DNA of 64,000 bases from Phormidesmis priestleyi ULC007 (GTDB lineage: Bacteria; Cyanobacteriota; Cyanobacteriia; Leptolyngbyales; Leptolyngbyaceae): assembly GCF_001895925.1 (NCBI RefSeq), contig NZ_MPPI01000009.1, positions 137,244 through 201,243 of the forward strand. Reading direction: 5' to 3'. The translations under genes were made by a program, and so were the position numbers. Position 1 is the stretch's first letter; every line of letters starts with the position of its first letter. Under the pieces are notes generated by a model that saw only the letters and a program-made list of their open reading frames with translations, did not search any database and had not been told where the DNA came from. Shown in pieces: positions 54,473 through 63,916 of this stretch.

Positions 54473-54637
54473 ATGACGGCTGTTACCCAAATGAAATGTG
54501 CTTGTGAGCCTTGCCTGTGTATTGTTACTACAGAAGGCGCAGTTCAAAAAGATGGCAAACTCTATTGCAGCGAAGTCTGCGCCGATGGTCATCCCAACGG
54601 GCACGGCGACTGCGGACACAAAGGCTGCACCTGTTAG
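54473..54637 (+). CDS. smtA: Metallothionein (SmtA type)
   Basis: 54 residues, too short for many callers. The sequence KCACEPCLCIV, LYCSEVC and CGHKGCTC contains nine cysteines and two flanking histidine-containing blocks, with CxC and CxxC spacing as in cyanobacterial SmtA. It binds zinc or cadmium in the cytoplasm. A GGAG RBS precedes the ATG, and an SmtB-type operator lies 38 bp upstream of it. Confidence 0.95.
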   Translation: MTAVTQMKCACEPCLCIVTTEGAVQKDGKLYCSEVCADGHPNGHGDCGHKGCTC

Positions 54638-54645
54638 ATCAAAAT

Positions 54646-54687
54646 AAAGGGCAAAAAGAAAATTTGTAGGTTTCCTCTTGCCCTTTC
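54646..54687 (+). terminator. Terminator after smtA
   Basis: AAAGGGCAA and TTGCCCTTT form a 9-bp stem around a loop of about 23 nt, followed by CCCAATTTTTC. Located 9 bases after the stop. Confidence 0.7.
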
Positions 54688-54800
54688 CCAATTTTTCTTG
54701 ATTCAATTTATTCTAGATTGTGGCTAAATTGTAAGCGATCGCTCCTCATTTGATCTGATTACAATGTGTACAAAAGCCTCCTTGAATAAGAGATAGGGTT

Positions 54801-54998
54801 ATGAAAAAATCAATGGATGGTTTGATAGAGCAACTCAATCTAAAACTGCTTCAGTAGCAGCCAGAAATTGCTCAACAGGTGAGGCAATCTGTGGCAGAAA
54901 TTATTGAATTAGCAGACTAAGGTGCGCTAGATATTTTGCGTTCTCGATCGGTTGAACAAGAAGTTTTGGATCTGCTTGACGAAACCGAAACCTGGTGA
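54801..54998 (+). pseudogene. Small gene with two in-frame stops
   Basis: The frame reads MKKSMDGLIEQLNLKLLQ, a TAG stop, QPEIAQQVRQSVAEIIELAD, a TAA stop, then GALDILRSRSVEQEVLDLLD and ETETW before TGA. The sequence between the stops looks like one continuous small protein, so this is a degraded gene (or, less likely, a recoded one). It follows an RBS-poor region and encodes no known domain. Confidence 0.6.
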
Positions 54999-55042
54999 TT
55001 TGGAATCGCGATCGCGCCTTATCTCTCTAGTTTGATCTCGGT

Positions 55043-55435
55043 TCACGGTGATATTTTTCGAGTTCTGGGATGCCTTGTAGGGGGTTGCGGGCTTGATGAT
55101 CTTTGGTAATATTTAATCGCTTCTGGAAAATTCTCCTGCTTTTGATAGGACTGTCCTATTGTCCACAATGCTGCAAATTCTCCAGTAGGATCTTTGATCA
55201 TTTGATATATGTTTAGCGCCTGTTGAAGTAACTGACGCGCACTATCAAATTGTCTAGCCTCAATTTGCTGCTGCCCTTGTTCAAATAGTTCATGTGCCTT
55301 TGCTTTGCGGGGATCTTGAGCTTGGTCAGAGGTTTGCTGGGCAGACAGCGGCAAGGAAAAAAACAGGGATGGAGAAGTGGAAACAGTAGTCAGAAATGTA
55401 ACCAGAGCAAGGATGCAGGTTTTCTGAGAGCGCAT
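55043..55435 (-). pseudogene. Truncated exported TPR protein
   Basis: The 130-residue frame starts with a signal-like segment (LALVTFLTTVSTSPSLFFSLPLSA). It is followed by one TPR (ELFEQGQQQIEARQFDSARQ and the next helix QALNIYQM) and the start of a second, as in exported TPR/CHAT proteins. After EAIKYYQ the frame loses character; the +1 frame then gives NPLQGIPELEKYHREPRS before a stop. The rest of the protein is absent. Called broken by frameshift and truncation. Confidence 0.6.
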
Positions 55436-55441
55436 TGCGAT

Positions 55442-55703
55442 TTAGAACTTAGATGACCAAGCTAAACTATCATGTACATGAGGAAAAACCTTCTGTTTCA
55501 ATATTCGCAACATAGTTTGTGTATTTGTTAGCACTTCGCCACCTGCATACAGTTCGATTTCATCCTTAGTGGATTTAGGAATCAGCGATCGTCGCATCTC
55601 GACTTGAAGGGGTTTGAGAATGCGTTGCCGTAACTGATCCGAACGCAACCAAAAACGTTAGGGCAAAAACAAAGATCCACTGACGCTGAAAAAGTTTAGA
55701 CAC
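55442..55703 (-). pseudogene. Broken exported protein gene
   Basis: From the GTG at 55703 the frame gives a signal-like KLFQRQWIFVFALTFLVAFG then SVTATHSQ before a stop. From about 55595 another frame continues RRSLIPKSTKDEIELYAGGE and VLTNTQTMLRILKQKVF to a stop at 55442. The two join as a single exported protein with a frameshift near 55590. No family recognised. The next broken gene (55043) lies 6 bp downstream. Confidence 0.45.
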
Positions 55704-55721
55704 GAGCAATCTCGGTAAACG

Positions 55722-55749
55722 AAAAAGGGCAACCCCAGAAAGATTGCCC
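55722..55749 (-). terminator. Terminator of hemL
   Basis: On the minus strand GGGCAA and TTGCCC pair around an 11-nt loop, followed by TTTTTC. It begins 43 bases after the hemL stop. Confidence 0.75.
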
Positions 55750-55791
55750 CAACGTCAACTATTTCTCAGAATTGCGAAGTCCTAAAACTCT

Positions 55792-57090
55792 CTACAAGTT
55801 TTTCATCACTGATTGTGCGGCTGCGATCGTGCGATCGATATCCTCATCTGTATGGGCAAGTGAAGTAAACCCGGCTTCAAATTGAGAAGGTGCCAGATAA
55901 ACCCCTTGCTCTAACATGGCGCGATGGAAACGCCCAAACTTAGCCAAGTCGCATTTCTTAGCGTCTTCGTAGTTGTGAACTGGGCCTTCAGTGAAGAAGA
56001 AGCCAAACATGCCGCTAATCGAGCCACCGCAAGCTGCATGACCTGTTTCTTTGGCAACGGAGAGCAGTCCTTGTGTGAGTCGGGTGGTGATGCGATCGAG
56101 CAACTCATAAGTCCCTGGTTGGCGCAACAGTTCCAAGGTTTTGATCCCCGCAGCCATCGCGAGAGGGTTTCCTGATAGCGTTCCCGCCTGATACATCGGG
56201 CCTGCGGGGGCAACCATTGCCATAATGTCTTTGCGTCCGCCATAAGCACCGACAGGCAACCCGCCACCAATCACCTTGCCCAGCGTTGTCAAATCGGGCG
56301 TGATCCCAAACTTCTCTTGTGCGCCACCGTAGGCAATTCGGAAGCCTGTCATCACTTCATCAAAGATCAGTAGCGCATCGTTTTCACGGGTCAGTTCTCG
56401 CAGACCCGCCAGAAAGCCAGCATCAGGCGGAATAAACCCAGCATTGCCAACCACGGGTTCTAAAATCACGCCAGCAATCTCACCGGGATTGGCTGCAAAC
56501 AAAGCTTTGACGGCTTCCAAATTATTGAAAGGCGCAGTCAGCGTGCTGTTGGTCGTCGATTTAGGAACGCCCGGAGAGTCGGGTAATCCTAAAGTCGCCA
56601 CACCCGAACCTGCCTTCACCAAAAACATATCGGCATGACCGTGATAGCAGCCCTCAAATTTGATGATTTTTTCGCGCCCGGTAAACGCCCGCATCAAGCG
56701 CAGCACAGACATACATGCCTCAGTGCCAGAATTGACAAATCGCACCATCTCCACACTAGGAACGGCATCGATCACCCTTTCAGCCAAGACATTTTCTAGC
56801 ACATTGGGAGCGCCGAAGCTGGTGCCCTTTTCTAACGTTTCGTGAAGTGCCTTCAAGACTTCGGGGTGAGCGTGACCGCAAATTGCGGGGCCCCAAGAGC
56901 CGATGTAGTCGATATATTGGTTGCCATCGACATCCCAAGCGTATGCGCCTTTGACATGATCGAACACGATCGGCTGTCCGCCCACCGACTTAAACGCTCT
57001 TACTGGGGAACTCACCCCACCCGGCATGAGTTTCTGAGCGGCGGCAAAGATTTCTTCTGATTTTGTGGTTCTCAAAGTGCCTGTGATCAA
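55792..57090 (-). CDS. hemL: Glutamate-1-semialdehyde 2,1-aminomutase
   Basis: 432 residues from the TTG at 57090, which has a GGAG seven bases upstream and gives the family-like N-terminus [20 protein letters not shown]. An in-frame ATG at 57111 lacks that spacing. PLP enzyme of the plant-type C5 pathway producing 5-aminolevulinate for chlorophyll and heme. [30 protein letters not shown] and the PLP-lysine motif [16 protein letters not shown] are present. Confidence 0.97.
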   Translation of the reverse strand: MITGTLRTTKSEEIFAAAQKLMPGGVSSPVRAFKSVGGQPIVFDHVKGAYAWDVDGNQYIDYIGSWGPAICGHAHPEVLKALHETLEKGTSFGAPNVLENVLAERVIDAVPSVEMVRFVNSGTEACMSVLRLMRAFTGREKIIKFEGCYHGHADMFLVKAGSGVATLGLPDSPGVPKSTTNSTLTAPFNNLEAVKALFAANPGEIAGVILEPVVGNAGFIPPDAGFLAGLRELTRENDALLIFDEVMTGFRIAYGGAQEKFGITPDLTTLGKVIGGGLPVGAYGGRKDIMAMVAPAGPMYQAGTLSGNPLAMAAGIKTLELLRQPGTYELLDRITTRLTQGLLSVAKETGHAACGGSISGMFGFFFTEGPVHNYEDAKKCDLAKFGRFHRAMLEQGVYLAPSQFEAGFTSLAHTDEDIDRTIAAAQSVMKNL

Positions 57091-57243
57091 AGTTTTCTCC
57101 TTAAAATCCATTACGGTTGCTTTGCAATAGCGATAGGCAGCGCTACCTGAGTCTGATCATCGAAGATCTTCCTCAAGGTAGGCAGATTTCTAGTTACAGC
57201 AAGCCATACTAATCAATTATCTCACTTACCGGAGGCGGCTAGG

Positions 57244-57465
57244 ATGTCGTACCAAAACAATCAGGAGTTACCTGCGAGTATTCGCACTCAGCTTTCTGAA
57301 ACAGCTCAACACTTCTACAGGGTAGCGTTTAACTCTGCTCTTCAGTGGTATGGCGAAGAGTCAAAAGCGCATCAAATTGCGTGGAGTGCAGTCAGAAATC
57401 AAGCGGTCAGCTTGAATAGCGGAATCTCTCAAGAAGCCTGTCTTGAAGTGGTCAAAGTTGCCTGA
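57244..57465 (+). CDS. ChaB-like protein
   Basis: A 73-residue protein. ELPASIRTQLSETAQHFYRV followed by AFNSALQWYGEESKAHQIAW and SAVRN matches ChaB, once linked to cation transport in E. coli but of poorly known function. A GGAGGCGGCT RBS precedes the ATG. Diverges from hemL. Confidence 0.8.
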   Translation: MSYQNNQELPASIRTQLSETAQHFYRVAFNSALQWYGEESKAHQIAWSAVRNQAVSLNSGISQEACLEVVKVA

Positions 57466-57752
57466 TTTTTTGATTTTTTGATTTCGGCCTTTAAATTGTA
57501 AATTTTTGAGGCAGGTTGCCTTACCCTTCGTTGAGGAGACCTTTCAAATTAGATAACTAGAAAATTTGGGAGTGCGATTTTGTTAAAGAGCAGTTGCTTT
57601 GCGGTTGCGCTTTGCACTAATCGTGTTCCCATTTTGCATTTGAGTTAATAACGGATAAGTTTCGTTAGTGAAACAATTCACAAGACCTATACCAACGCCA
57701 TTAACCGATCGCACAAGTGATATCGTGAACAGGTGACTTATCCACCCGTGCC

Positions 57753-58400
57753 ATGTCAGCTTCTAAATCTCCGTTTGTGCAGTCCATTCCCGTTGAGAAA
57801 ATCCAGTATGACGATCGGGGGTTAGTTCCGGCGATCGTACAAGATTATCTCGATGGCACTGTCTTGATGATGGCGTGGATGAATCAAGAATCGCTGCAAA
57901 AAACTTTAGAGACAGGCGAAACCTGGTTTTGGAGTCGATCGCGTCAAGCATTCTGGAATAAAGGCGCAACGTCAGGACACATTCAGAAGGTAAAAGCGAT
58001 TCGATATGACTGTGATAGCGATGCGCTACTCGTCACCGTTGAGCAAATTGGGGATGTCGCTTGTCACACTGGTGAACGCAGTTGTTTCCATCAAGTCAAG
58101 GGTGAGGTGACTGCTCCACCTGCTGATACGCTGTCGCAAGTGTTTGGGGTGATTTGCGATCGCCGCGATAACCCCAGCGAAGGGTCTTACACCCGCAAAC
58201 TCCTAGATGGCGGCGACAACAAGATTCTCAAAAAAATTGGCGAAGAAGCGGCTGAAGTCGTGATGGCTTGTAAAGATGATGATGCAGATGCGATCGCAGG
58301 CGAAGCTGCCGACTTGCTCTATCACACGCTAGTCGCTCTGGCTTATCACAAAGTAGACATCAAAGCCGTCTACCGCAAATTGCAAGAACGAAGACGGTAA
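57753..58400 (+). CDS. hisIE: Bifunctional phosphoribosyl-AMP cyclohydrolase/phosphoribosyl-ATP pyrophosphatase
   Basis: A 215-residue fusion catalysing two early histidine steps. HisI domain (about 1-125): [40 protein letters not shown] and the metal cysteine motif [10 protein letters not shown]. HisE domain (about 130-215): [20 protein letters not shown] and [10 protein letters not shown]. Length and order are normal. The next small gene starts 15 bp later. Confidence 0.97.
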   Translation: MSASKSPFVQSIPVEKIQYDDRGLVPAIVQDYLDGTVLMMAWMNQESLQKTLETGETWFWSRSRQAFWNKGATSGHIQKVKAIRYDCDSDALLVTVEQIGDVACHTGERSCFHQVKGEVTAPPADTLSQVFGVICDRRDNPSEGSYTRKLLDGGDNKILKKIGEEAAEVVMACKDDDADAIAGEAADLLYHTLVALAYHKVDIKAVYRKLQERRR

Positions 58401-58415
58401 GACTCGATTTCAACC

Positions 58416-58718
58416 ATGTTAGAAACCATCATCACATCTGTTGCAACCGCTGTCATTACAGGAGTTGTCACCTTTGCTGCTCAAGAAAGAAGACTCAAAT
58501 CAGAACTGAGAGCAGAATTTATGGCTGAACAGGTTGCCAAATCTCTTTTGGAAGATGAACGCTGGAAGAAGCGAACCTTCAAGGTGATTAAAAAGAGATT
58601 GGGCGGCTTTGAGGATGAAGAACTGAGACGAATTTTAGTTCGAGCCGGGGCAGTTCGCTTTGAAGATGAAGGCGAAGAATTTTGGGGTTTGTTATCTAGA
58701 AACCGAAAAGATTTGTAG
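58416..58718 (+). CDS. Small hypothetical protein downstream of hisIE
   Basis: 100 residues: a short hydrophobic N-terminus (LETIITSVATAVITGVVTFA) that could be an anchor, then a charged region with KSLLEDERWKKRTFKVIKKR, GGFEDEELRRILVRAGAVRF and EGEEFWGLL. Not recognised, though the last part resembles a helical winged motif. Follows hisIE by 15 bp and is probably co-transcribed. Confidence 0.6.
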   Translation: MLETIITSVATAVITGVVTFAAQERRLKSELRAEFMAEQVAKSLLEDERWKKRTFKVIKKRLGGFEDEELRRILVRAGAVRFEDEGEEFWGLLSRNRKDL

Positions 58719-58870
58719 AAACTTTAAGTTTTCTGCCGTTAGCTTGTGGTTAAAACTTGTTCGGCGATTACTTTACAGTTGCGCTTAAACTAGCTCTAGT
58801 GGACACAGCTATCATTGAGTTTAGAGAATCTGATTATCCGCATGAGTATCAATGACAAAAATTTCCACGA

Positions 58871-59038
58871 CTAAATCTGTTCCTTATCCCTAAAATCTTT
58901 GGAAATTAGCGATCGCTTGGCTTCTTCTAGAAGTTGATCTGAGATTTCAACTCCTTTCCAAATTCCTCTAAGTTGAGTTTTGGGACAATTCTTTGCAACT
59001 TCGCTTTGCTCATGAGTCAGCACTTTTTGTTTCAGCAT
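58871..59038 (-). CDS. Small antitoxin-like protein (GIWKGVEIS family)
   Basis: 55 residues from ATG 59038 (MLKQKVLTHEQ). It contains NCPKTQLRGIWKGVEISDQL and LEEAKRSLISKDFRD, typical of small cyanobacterial proteins that accompany toxin-like genes. The frame stays open upstream, with RIEAIQQELE just before the start codon, to a stop at 59078-59080, so the true N-terminus may be damaged. No partner is visible. Confidence 0.5.
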   Translation of the reverse strand: MLKQKVLTHEQSEVAKNCPKTQLRGIWKGVEISDQLLEEAKRSLISKDFRDKEQI

Positions 59039-59118
59039 TTCTAGTTCTTGCTGAATAGCTTCGATACGAGTCCACTTCTAGCATGAATGGAACGATCGCG
59101 GCTCATTTCGTTGATCGC

Positions 59119-60280
59119 TTATTTCCGCAGCCATGCGATGAGAAGGACGATCGCTAATCCAACGCAGAACCAGAGAACCCAGTTGATTTGGCGTTGTGAG
59201 GTGGAGTGAGGTTGTGATTTGGTAGGTGGGCTGCGATCCGTACCAGTCGTCTTGGGGGGGAGCGTTGTCGATCGTGGGAGTAGGAGGGAGAATAGGCACT
59301 GATTGACGTTGTTCGGTGGCAATGATTCGGTTGAAGGCGTAAATTTCTTCGTCACATTTCTCGACCCTGTGATCGAGTTGCAACTCCGCATAAATTTCAC
59401 GAGCTTGCTGAAGTGTGACGAGTGCCTGAAAGCAGCGAGGTTCATATCTAGCGAGTGCTAATGATTTGTTGAATAGGGAAGCAGCTTCGCCCCAGCGATC
59501 GCCAATTTCCCGTGTAATCTCCAAGGACTGTTGATGAAAGTTGATCGCCTGTTCATACTGTCCTAACAATTGATAGACATTACCCAGATTACCGAGGGAA
59601 GCTGCTTTCCCTTTAGAAAAATCAATTTGGTTAAATTTTGCTTGGGCTTCTTTGTGGCTGGAAATCGCAGCCCGATACTTTCCTACAGATCGATACAGGT
59701 TTCCCAACCTCGCCCATGCCCAGCCTAAATTGTGTTGCTCCTTTGGATTCTGAGGATACCATTCTGCTGTCAGTCGCTCGTGAATCCTGATTAAATCTCC
59801 GTAGTAGCCTTGTCGCTTCAAGAAGTCTACGCAAATATCTATCACCTCTTGTGCAAGTGCATATTGTCCTAACTCACAACGATGGTGAAAGATTTCTAGT
59901 TCTTCGGCACAGTCCGTGATCGTTTCCTTTGACGGCTTAATCTTTTCAATGAAATACGCGATCGCTCTCATATGCTCAACTTGCGTCTGATCCTCTTGTT
60001 GTGCCCGTTGCGCCAGATACCGTTTCACCAACGGTAAGAAGAACTCAAACCGCCATTCTTCTCCTCATCGCTGTTCTTGCACAAACGACGATCGTGCCAA
60101 CTTTCGCAAATGCTCTAGTTTTAATGGTTCATCAATCAAAGCTTCAGCGATCGCTAATCCAAAACTCCCGCGCAACACATTCAGCCGCAGCAGCAACACT
60201 TGCAGCACAGGTTCAAGATAGCTAAACTTAGATCTTTCACCTCTGTCAACAACCGCCCAAAACTTTAGTTCCTGGCTCAT
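59119..60280 (-). pseudogene. Broken STAND/TPR protein gene
   Basis: The minus frame from 60280 (MSQELKFWAVVDRGERSKFS) is stopped by TGA at 60065-60067. It resumes as GEEWRFEFFLPLVKRYLAQR and continues through TPRs (WARLGNLYRSVGKYRAAISS, KAASLGNLGNVYQLLGQYEQ). A C7 run at 59254-59260 shifts the frame: the true end is the -1/+1 frame KTTGTDRSPPTKSQPHSTSQ, RQINWVLWFCVGLAIVLLIA, giving a membrane tail and stop at 59119. The upstream NTPase part is missing. This fits the remains of a STAND/NB-ARC-TPR protein. Confidence 0.75.
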
Positions 60281-60380
60281 CGCTTAAACCCATTGAAACG
60301 GGTTGAAACTTTGGCTCAGTCCTCTTCAGAGGACTTTTGCGATTAGCCCGAATTTTAATTCAGGGCGGGTGATCGGGCAA
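60281..60380. repeat. Dispersed repeat with GTTGAAAC and TCCTCTTCAGAGGACTT hairpin
   Basis: Contains the inverted pair AGTCCTCT/AGAGGACT and CCCGAATTTTAATTCAGGG. This type of sequence occurs widely between cyanobacterial genes. There is only one copy, with no spacer pattern, so it is not a CRISPR array. Confidence 0.5.
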
Positions 60381-60441
60381 TCATTGAGACGGGTGCAAGA
60401 TCTGAGCTAATCTCTAGGTTTTGACGTGCTGTGATATCGTG

Positions 60442-60681
60442 CTAGATCTCTGAGTTTTCAGCGGTGATTGCCGCGTCGATTTCTTCTGGATGTTGAGCGT
60501 AGTAGGTACGAGCGGCTTTGAGATCATCTCTAGTCAACTGCGGGTAGTCGCTGAGCAAGTTGACATCTGAGCAGCCCTGCGACTGCAAAGCTATCACTTC
60601 CCAAACGGGAATCTGCGTCCGCCCGATACAAGCGGCTCCATTGCAAATTCCCGGAGTCTTTCTGATTTTTGTCGTTGCCAT
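60442..60681 (-). CDS. DUF433 domain protein (antitoxin-like)
   Basis: 79 residues from ATG 60681 (MATTKIRKTPGICNGAACIG); the GTG at 60684 is also possible. The DUF433 core GRTQIPVWEVIALQSQGCSD and LLSDYPQLTRDDLKAARTYY are seen. DUF433 proteins are winged-HTH and often pair with a DUF5615 PIN-like toxin. No such gene lies downstream, so this one is solitary. Confidence 0.88.
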   Translation of the reverse strand: MATTKIRKTPGICNGAACIGRTQIPVWEVIALQSQGCSDVNLLSDYPQLTRDDLKAARTYYAQHPEEIDAAITAENSEI

Positions 60682-60941
60682 CACTCAATTTAATAATCTA
60701 GTAAGGTTTGTCAATTTTTGGGTTGGAGCTTAAGTCATGCGATCGAGGCTTTATATAGGCACAGGTTAAGTAGTTTGTAGGTTCAAGCAGCATCTCGTAC
60801 CATTTGCCGTTGATCGGAGCAGAGGGCATCCGTTATCTTCAATCAGAGCAGGTTTGTCTTCGATCGTGCCACAGAAGCTCAGGGAACGGCGAGTGATCTT
60901 TACGGCTTTTAAGATATTCCAATAGCTCATACAGAGGATCG

Positions 60942-62603
60942 TCAGGGAACAGGATCAAAGTATTTAAACTCACGGTCAAAGAATAGTGTGACGACCGTTG
61001 GCGCTCCCATTGCCAGATTTAGGTTGTGGGATGGTCGAGCTTGTCTCGGCGCGTTGACTGGCGATCGCTTACGTTCGCTAATATCAGTCAGAACAAAATC
61101 AGTGCAGGTTGCTTCAACGTTGACCTTGAGTGAAATCAGCGCCCACACGATTAAGCCATCAATACGGCGCAGCTTAACTTCAAAATCTGGGACTTCGCCC
61201 TGCTGCTCTAGTTCGTTAATCAGGTGCTGGCGATCGTCGGGATTGACATAGTATTTCAGGGCAAATCGCTTGTCAATTAATTCTGTTGCCGATCGATGTC
61301 CTAGAATTTCAGCACAACGCTGATTAGCACCGAGAAATAGCCCGTTTTGTTTGAAGCACGATCGACCAATACCGACCTGCGAATTTTGAAAAATACTGCG
61401 ATATCTTAGTTTGCTGTTGCATAGAGCGGTTTCGGCACAGACGCGATCGCTAATGTCAGTTGAAATGCTGCAAGTGGCGTAAGTGTTGCCCTCTAAATCA
61501 AATAATGGAAACTTGACGGTGACAAAGGTTGAATCTCCATCCCTGTGAGGGGTCGTTTCGTTTATTTTGATAGCAGTCCCGGCATCCAGGGCTTTACGAT
61601 CGTTGGCGCTATAAATTTCAGCCAGATCGAAGGGCAGAAACTCATAGTCCGTTTTGCCAATTATCTCTTCGGGCTGAACGTTAAATTCTTCGGCTAGCGC
61701 TCGATTTGCAAAGGTATAGCAACCCTCTAGATCTTTAACGAAGATAGAAGCATTCGCGTTGTTGAGAATTGCCTGTAGCTGCGCTTCACTCTTTTGTAAA
61801 GCCAACTGTGCTTGTTTGCGTTCCGTTGCGTCGGTTCCGAATGAAAGAATTTCAATCAAATTGCCATCTGAATCGAAAATGGGTTTGTTTGTCCAAGACA
61901 TCCAGACGCGATCGCCATTCTTGCAAACGTTTTCATTTTCATAGAGTGAATATTGCTCTGGTTGTTGAGCATAATCTGCCATTAGCTGTCGCAGATCGCG
62001 TCCAGTGGTTTCTATTTGAGGAACGATCGTTTCAGTAATGCTGCGCCCAATTAATTCATCGGCGCTGAATCCGAAAAATCGCTGACCGTAGTCATTGATG
62101 AATCGCGCCTTGCCGTCAGGATCGCACCGGAGAATGACGCTATTAGAAGTTTCGACTAAATCGCGATATTGCGATTCTCTCGCCTGCAAAGCTTGCTCAG
62201 TCTGCTTACGATCGGTGATATCTCGGTAGTACCAAATTCTACCCAGATCGCTGCCATCGGGTAGGCGCACCGGAGCCGACTAGCGATCGAGCGATCGCCC
62301 ATCTTGTAAGACAATTTCATCTCGACTGGTCAAATCTGGATACTGATATATAAATTCAACTCGCGCCCAAAATTCTTCGGTCTGTGGCATTCGATCGCGG
62401 ACGAGTTGCAGCAGTTGTTGTAACTCGCTTGCTTGAACCGTTGCTTCTGGAATGCGCCAGATCTTGCAAAACTGCTGGTTGTAAGACACGATGCGACGAT
62501 CTTGATCAACGATTGCAATGCCGTCGATCGCCGTTGCTTGAACGGCTTCTAACAAAGCATTGCTGCGGTGCAAATCGGCTTGCAGTTGATGGACTTGCTC
62601 AAT
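60942..62603 (-). pseudogene. Multi-PAS sensor protein gene broken by a stop codon
   Basis: At least four PAS/PAC domains are seen. The first is AVQATAIDGIAIVDQDRRIV to VLQDGRSLDR, where a TAG at 62280-62282 interrupts it; the same frame resumes with SAPVRLPDGSDLGRIWYYRD. Then NSVILRCDPDGKARFINDYG, ANASIFVKDLEGCYTFANRA, and QNSQVGIGRSCFKQNGLFLG follow. The tyrosine expected in DRYSAPV is replaced by the stop. The C-terminal output domain is missing; the end drifts into non-family sequence. The 5' end runs directly into an IS5 remnant. Confidence 0.75.
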
Positions 62604-62839
62604 TATCGAACGCAGCAGTTTGCCCCCATCTGCATCACCCAACACCCAAACACCTGCTCGACTTTGACGCGCGTTGTGGGCTTGGTTCGATTGGACTGCT
62701 TCTGTTCTTCAGTTAACGGGCGGTTGCGATACCCCCGCTCATGAAGCTGACTGTCGAACTGCATCAACTCCAACGTTTCCTCAATCGCCTCAGCCCGATA
62801 AGCACTGTCTGCCCAAATCTTGTCGCCCTGATTGTCGTC
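62603..62839 (-). pseudogene. IS5-family transposase remnant
   Basis: The minus strand encodes DDNQGDKIWADSAYRAEAIE, ETLELMQFDSQLHERGYRNR and PLTEEQKQSNRTKPTTRVKV followed by EQVFGCWVMQMG, the C-terminal DDE region of IS5/ISL3-type transposases. A G-run near 62623-62627 shifts the frame before GGKLLRSI. The 5' part is missing. It is fused to the start of the PAS pseudogene and probably disrupted that gene. Confidence 0.8.
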
Positions 62840-62915
62840 CTCTTACTGCCCTATAACTATGATCTCACACTTGTCTCACGTTAAGACTCCTCTGAATAGA
62901 TTTTTCGAGGTGCCC

Positions 62916-63008
62916 TATAGCAATCCTACTTCAGTTGTGAGAGTAGTACAGGCTGGAAGCCTGTACGGACAAGATGCCCAATCCCACCATTCGTTTAGGA
63001 TTGCTATA
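62916..63008. repeat. 93-bp MITE-like element, copy 2
   Basis: TATAGCAATCCT at the left and AGGATTGCTATA at the right form a 12-bp perfect terminal inverted repeat. The reverse complement matches the 92-bp element at 1850-1941 along its length. It lies upstream of the DUF1772 gene. Confidence 0.8.
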
Positions 63009-63043
63009 GTCCGCTAAACTGACATTAATCCGCAGGAGGCTTT

Positions 63044-63529
63044 ATGGCAACAGTTCATAACTTGCGTTTCCCCTTAATGCTTTTCGCGGCGATCGGCTGC
63101 GGGCTAATCGCCGGAGTCTTCTTTGCCTTCTCGACTTTTGTGATGCCTGCACTCGCCCGACTTCAGCCACCTCAAGGCATTGCCGCGATGCAGTCGATCA
63201 ACATTACGGCGATTAATCCGTTGTTCATGATCGCTTTATTTGGAACGGCTTTAGCTTGTCTCTTTCTAGCGGTCTCCGTCCTGTTCAAATGGCAGCAATC
63301 GGCGGCTGTCTACCTGCTGGTGGCGAGCCTGCTCTATCTTGTTGGTACGATCGGAGTGACGATCGCCTGCAATGTACCACTAAATGATGCGTTGGCGATC
63401 GTCAAGCCAGAGAGTCCTGAAGGCGCAAACTTATGGGCAAGATACCTGACCGACTGGACATTCTGGAACCATGTTCGGACACTCGTCGCACTTGTAGCAG
63501 CCGTATTGTTTGCGATCGCACTTCACTAA
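63044..63529 (+). CDS. DUF1772 (anthrone oxygenase-like) membrane protein
   Basis: 161 residues with four membrane helices. FAAIGCGLIAGVFFAFSTFV with MPALARLQPPQGIAAMQSIN and a C-terminal WNHVRTLVALVAAVLFAIAL are typical of DUF1772. Fungal members act on anthrones; bacterial members are of unknown activity. A GGAGG RBS precedes the ATG. It is intact amid surrounding pseudogenes. Confidence 0.88.
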   Translation: MATVHNLRFPLMLFAAIGCGLIAGVFFAFSTFVMPALARLQPPQGIAAMQSINITAINPLFMIALFGTALACLFLAVSVLFKWQQSAAVYLLVASLLYLVGTIGVTIACNVPLNDALAIVKPESPEGANLWARYLTDWTFWNHVRTLVALVAAVLFAIALH

Positions 63530-63668
63530 TCCAACATTTCCTTAAGTTGTTCGTGCAACTGTTTTACGAAATCCACTGCATTTTGTAACTATACTCTGTA
63601 GGGGCACAGACTTCGTTTTTTTGGGTATCCTTGATGAGAAACACCGTAAAAGAATAGGGGAGGTTCCC

Positions 63669-63916
63669 TTGATTGAGATCTCATTCAGCGAAGTCGAGAT
63701 TGCAGCCCTGCACTATGAACGGTTCCATCACCCCATCCGCGAGTCCAGGGCAAAATGGAAGCGTTGGATTTGAAGAGTCAAGGCTTACCCCACTGGGAAA
63801 TGGCTCAACTGGTACAGGTGAGTCAGAACACCCTACGAAGCTACCTCAAAGACTACCAAGCCGGGGGCATTGCCGGACTGAAAGGATTGACTCACATCTT
63901 GCAGCAGTCTCAATAA
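63669..63916 (+). pseudogene. IS630-type transposase N-terminal remnant
   Basis: LIEISFSEVEIAALHYERFH with HHPIRESRAK lies in one frame, then KMEALDLKSQGLPHWEMAQL and VQVSQNTLRSYLKDYQAGGI in another, a helix-turn-helix typical of IS630-type transposases. The frameshift lies near 63745-63760, and the DDE domain is absent; the frame stops at 63914. Confidence 0.75.

Noticed and set aside
54440..54706. 88-residue minus-strand ORF over the metallothionein gene
   Set aside because: The plus-strand metallothionein has clear cysteine motifs and an RBS; the reverse frame is a shadow crossing a terminator.
60281..60380. GTTGAAAC-containing repeat as a CRISPR unit
   Set aside because: Only one copy with no regular spacers; it fits a dispersed intergenic repeat.
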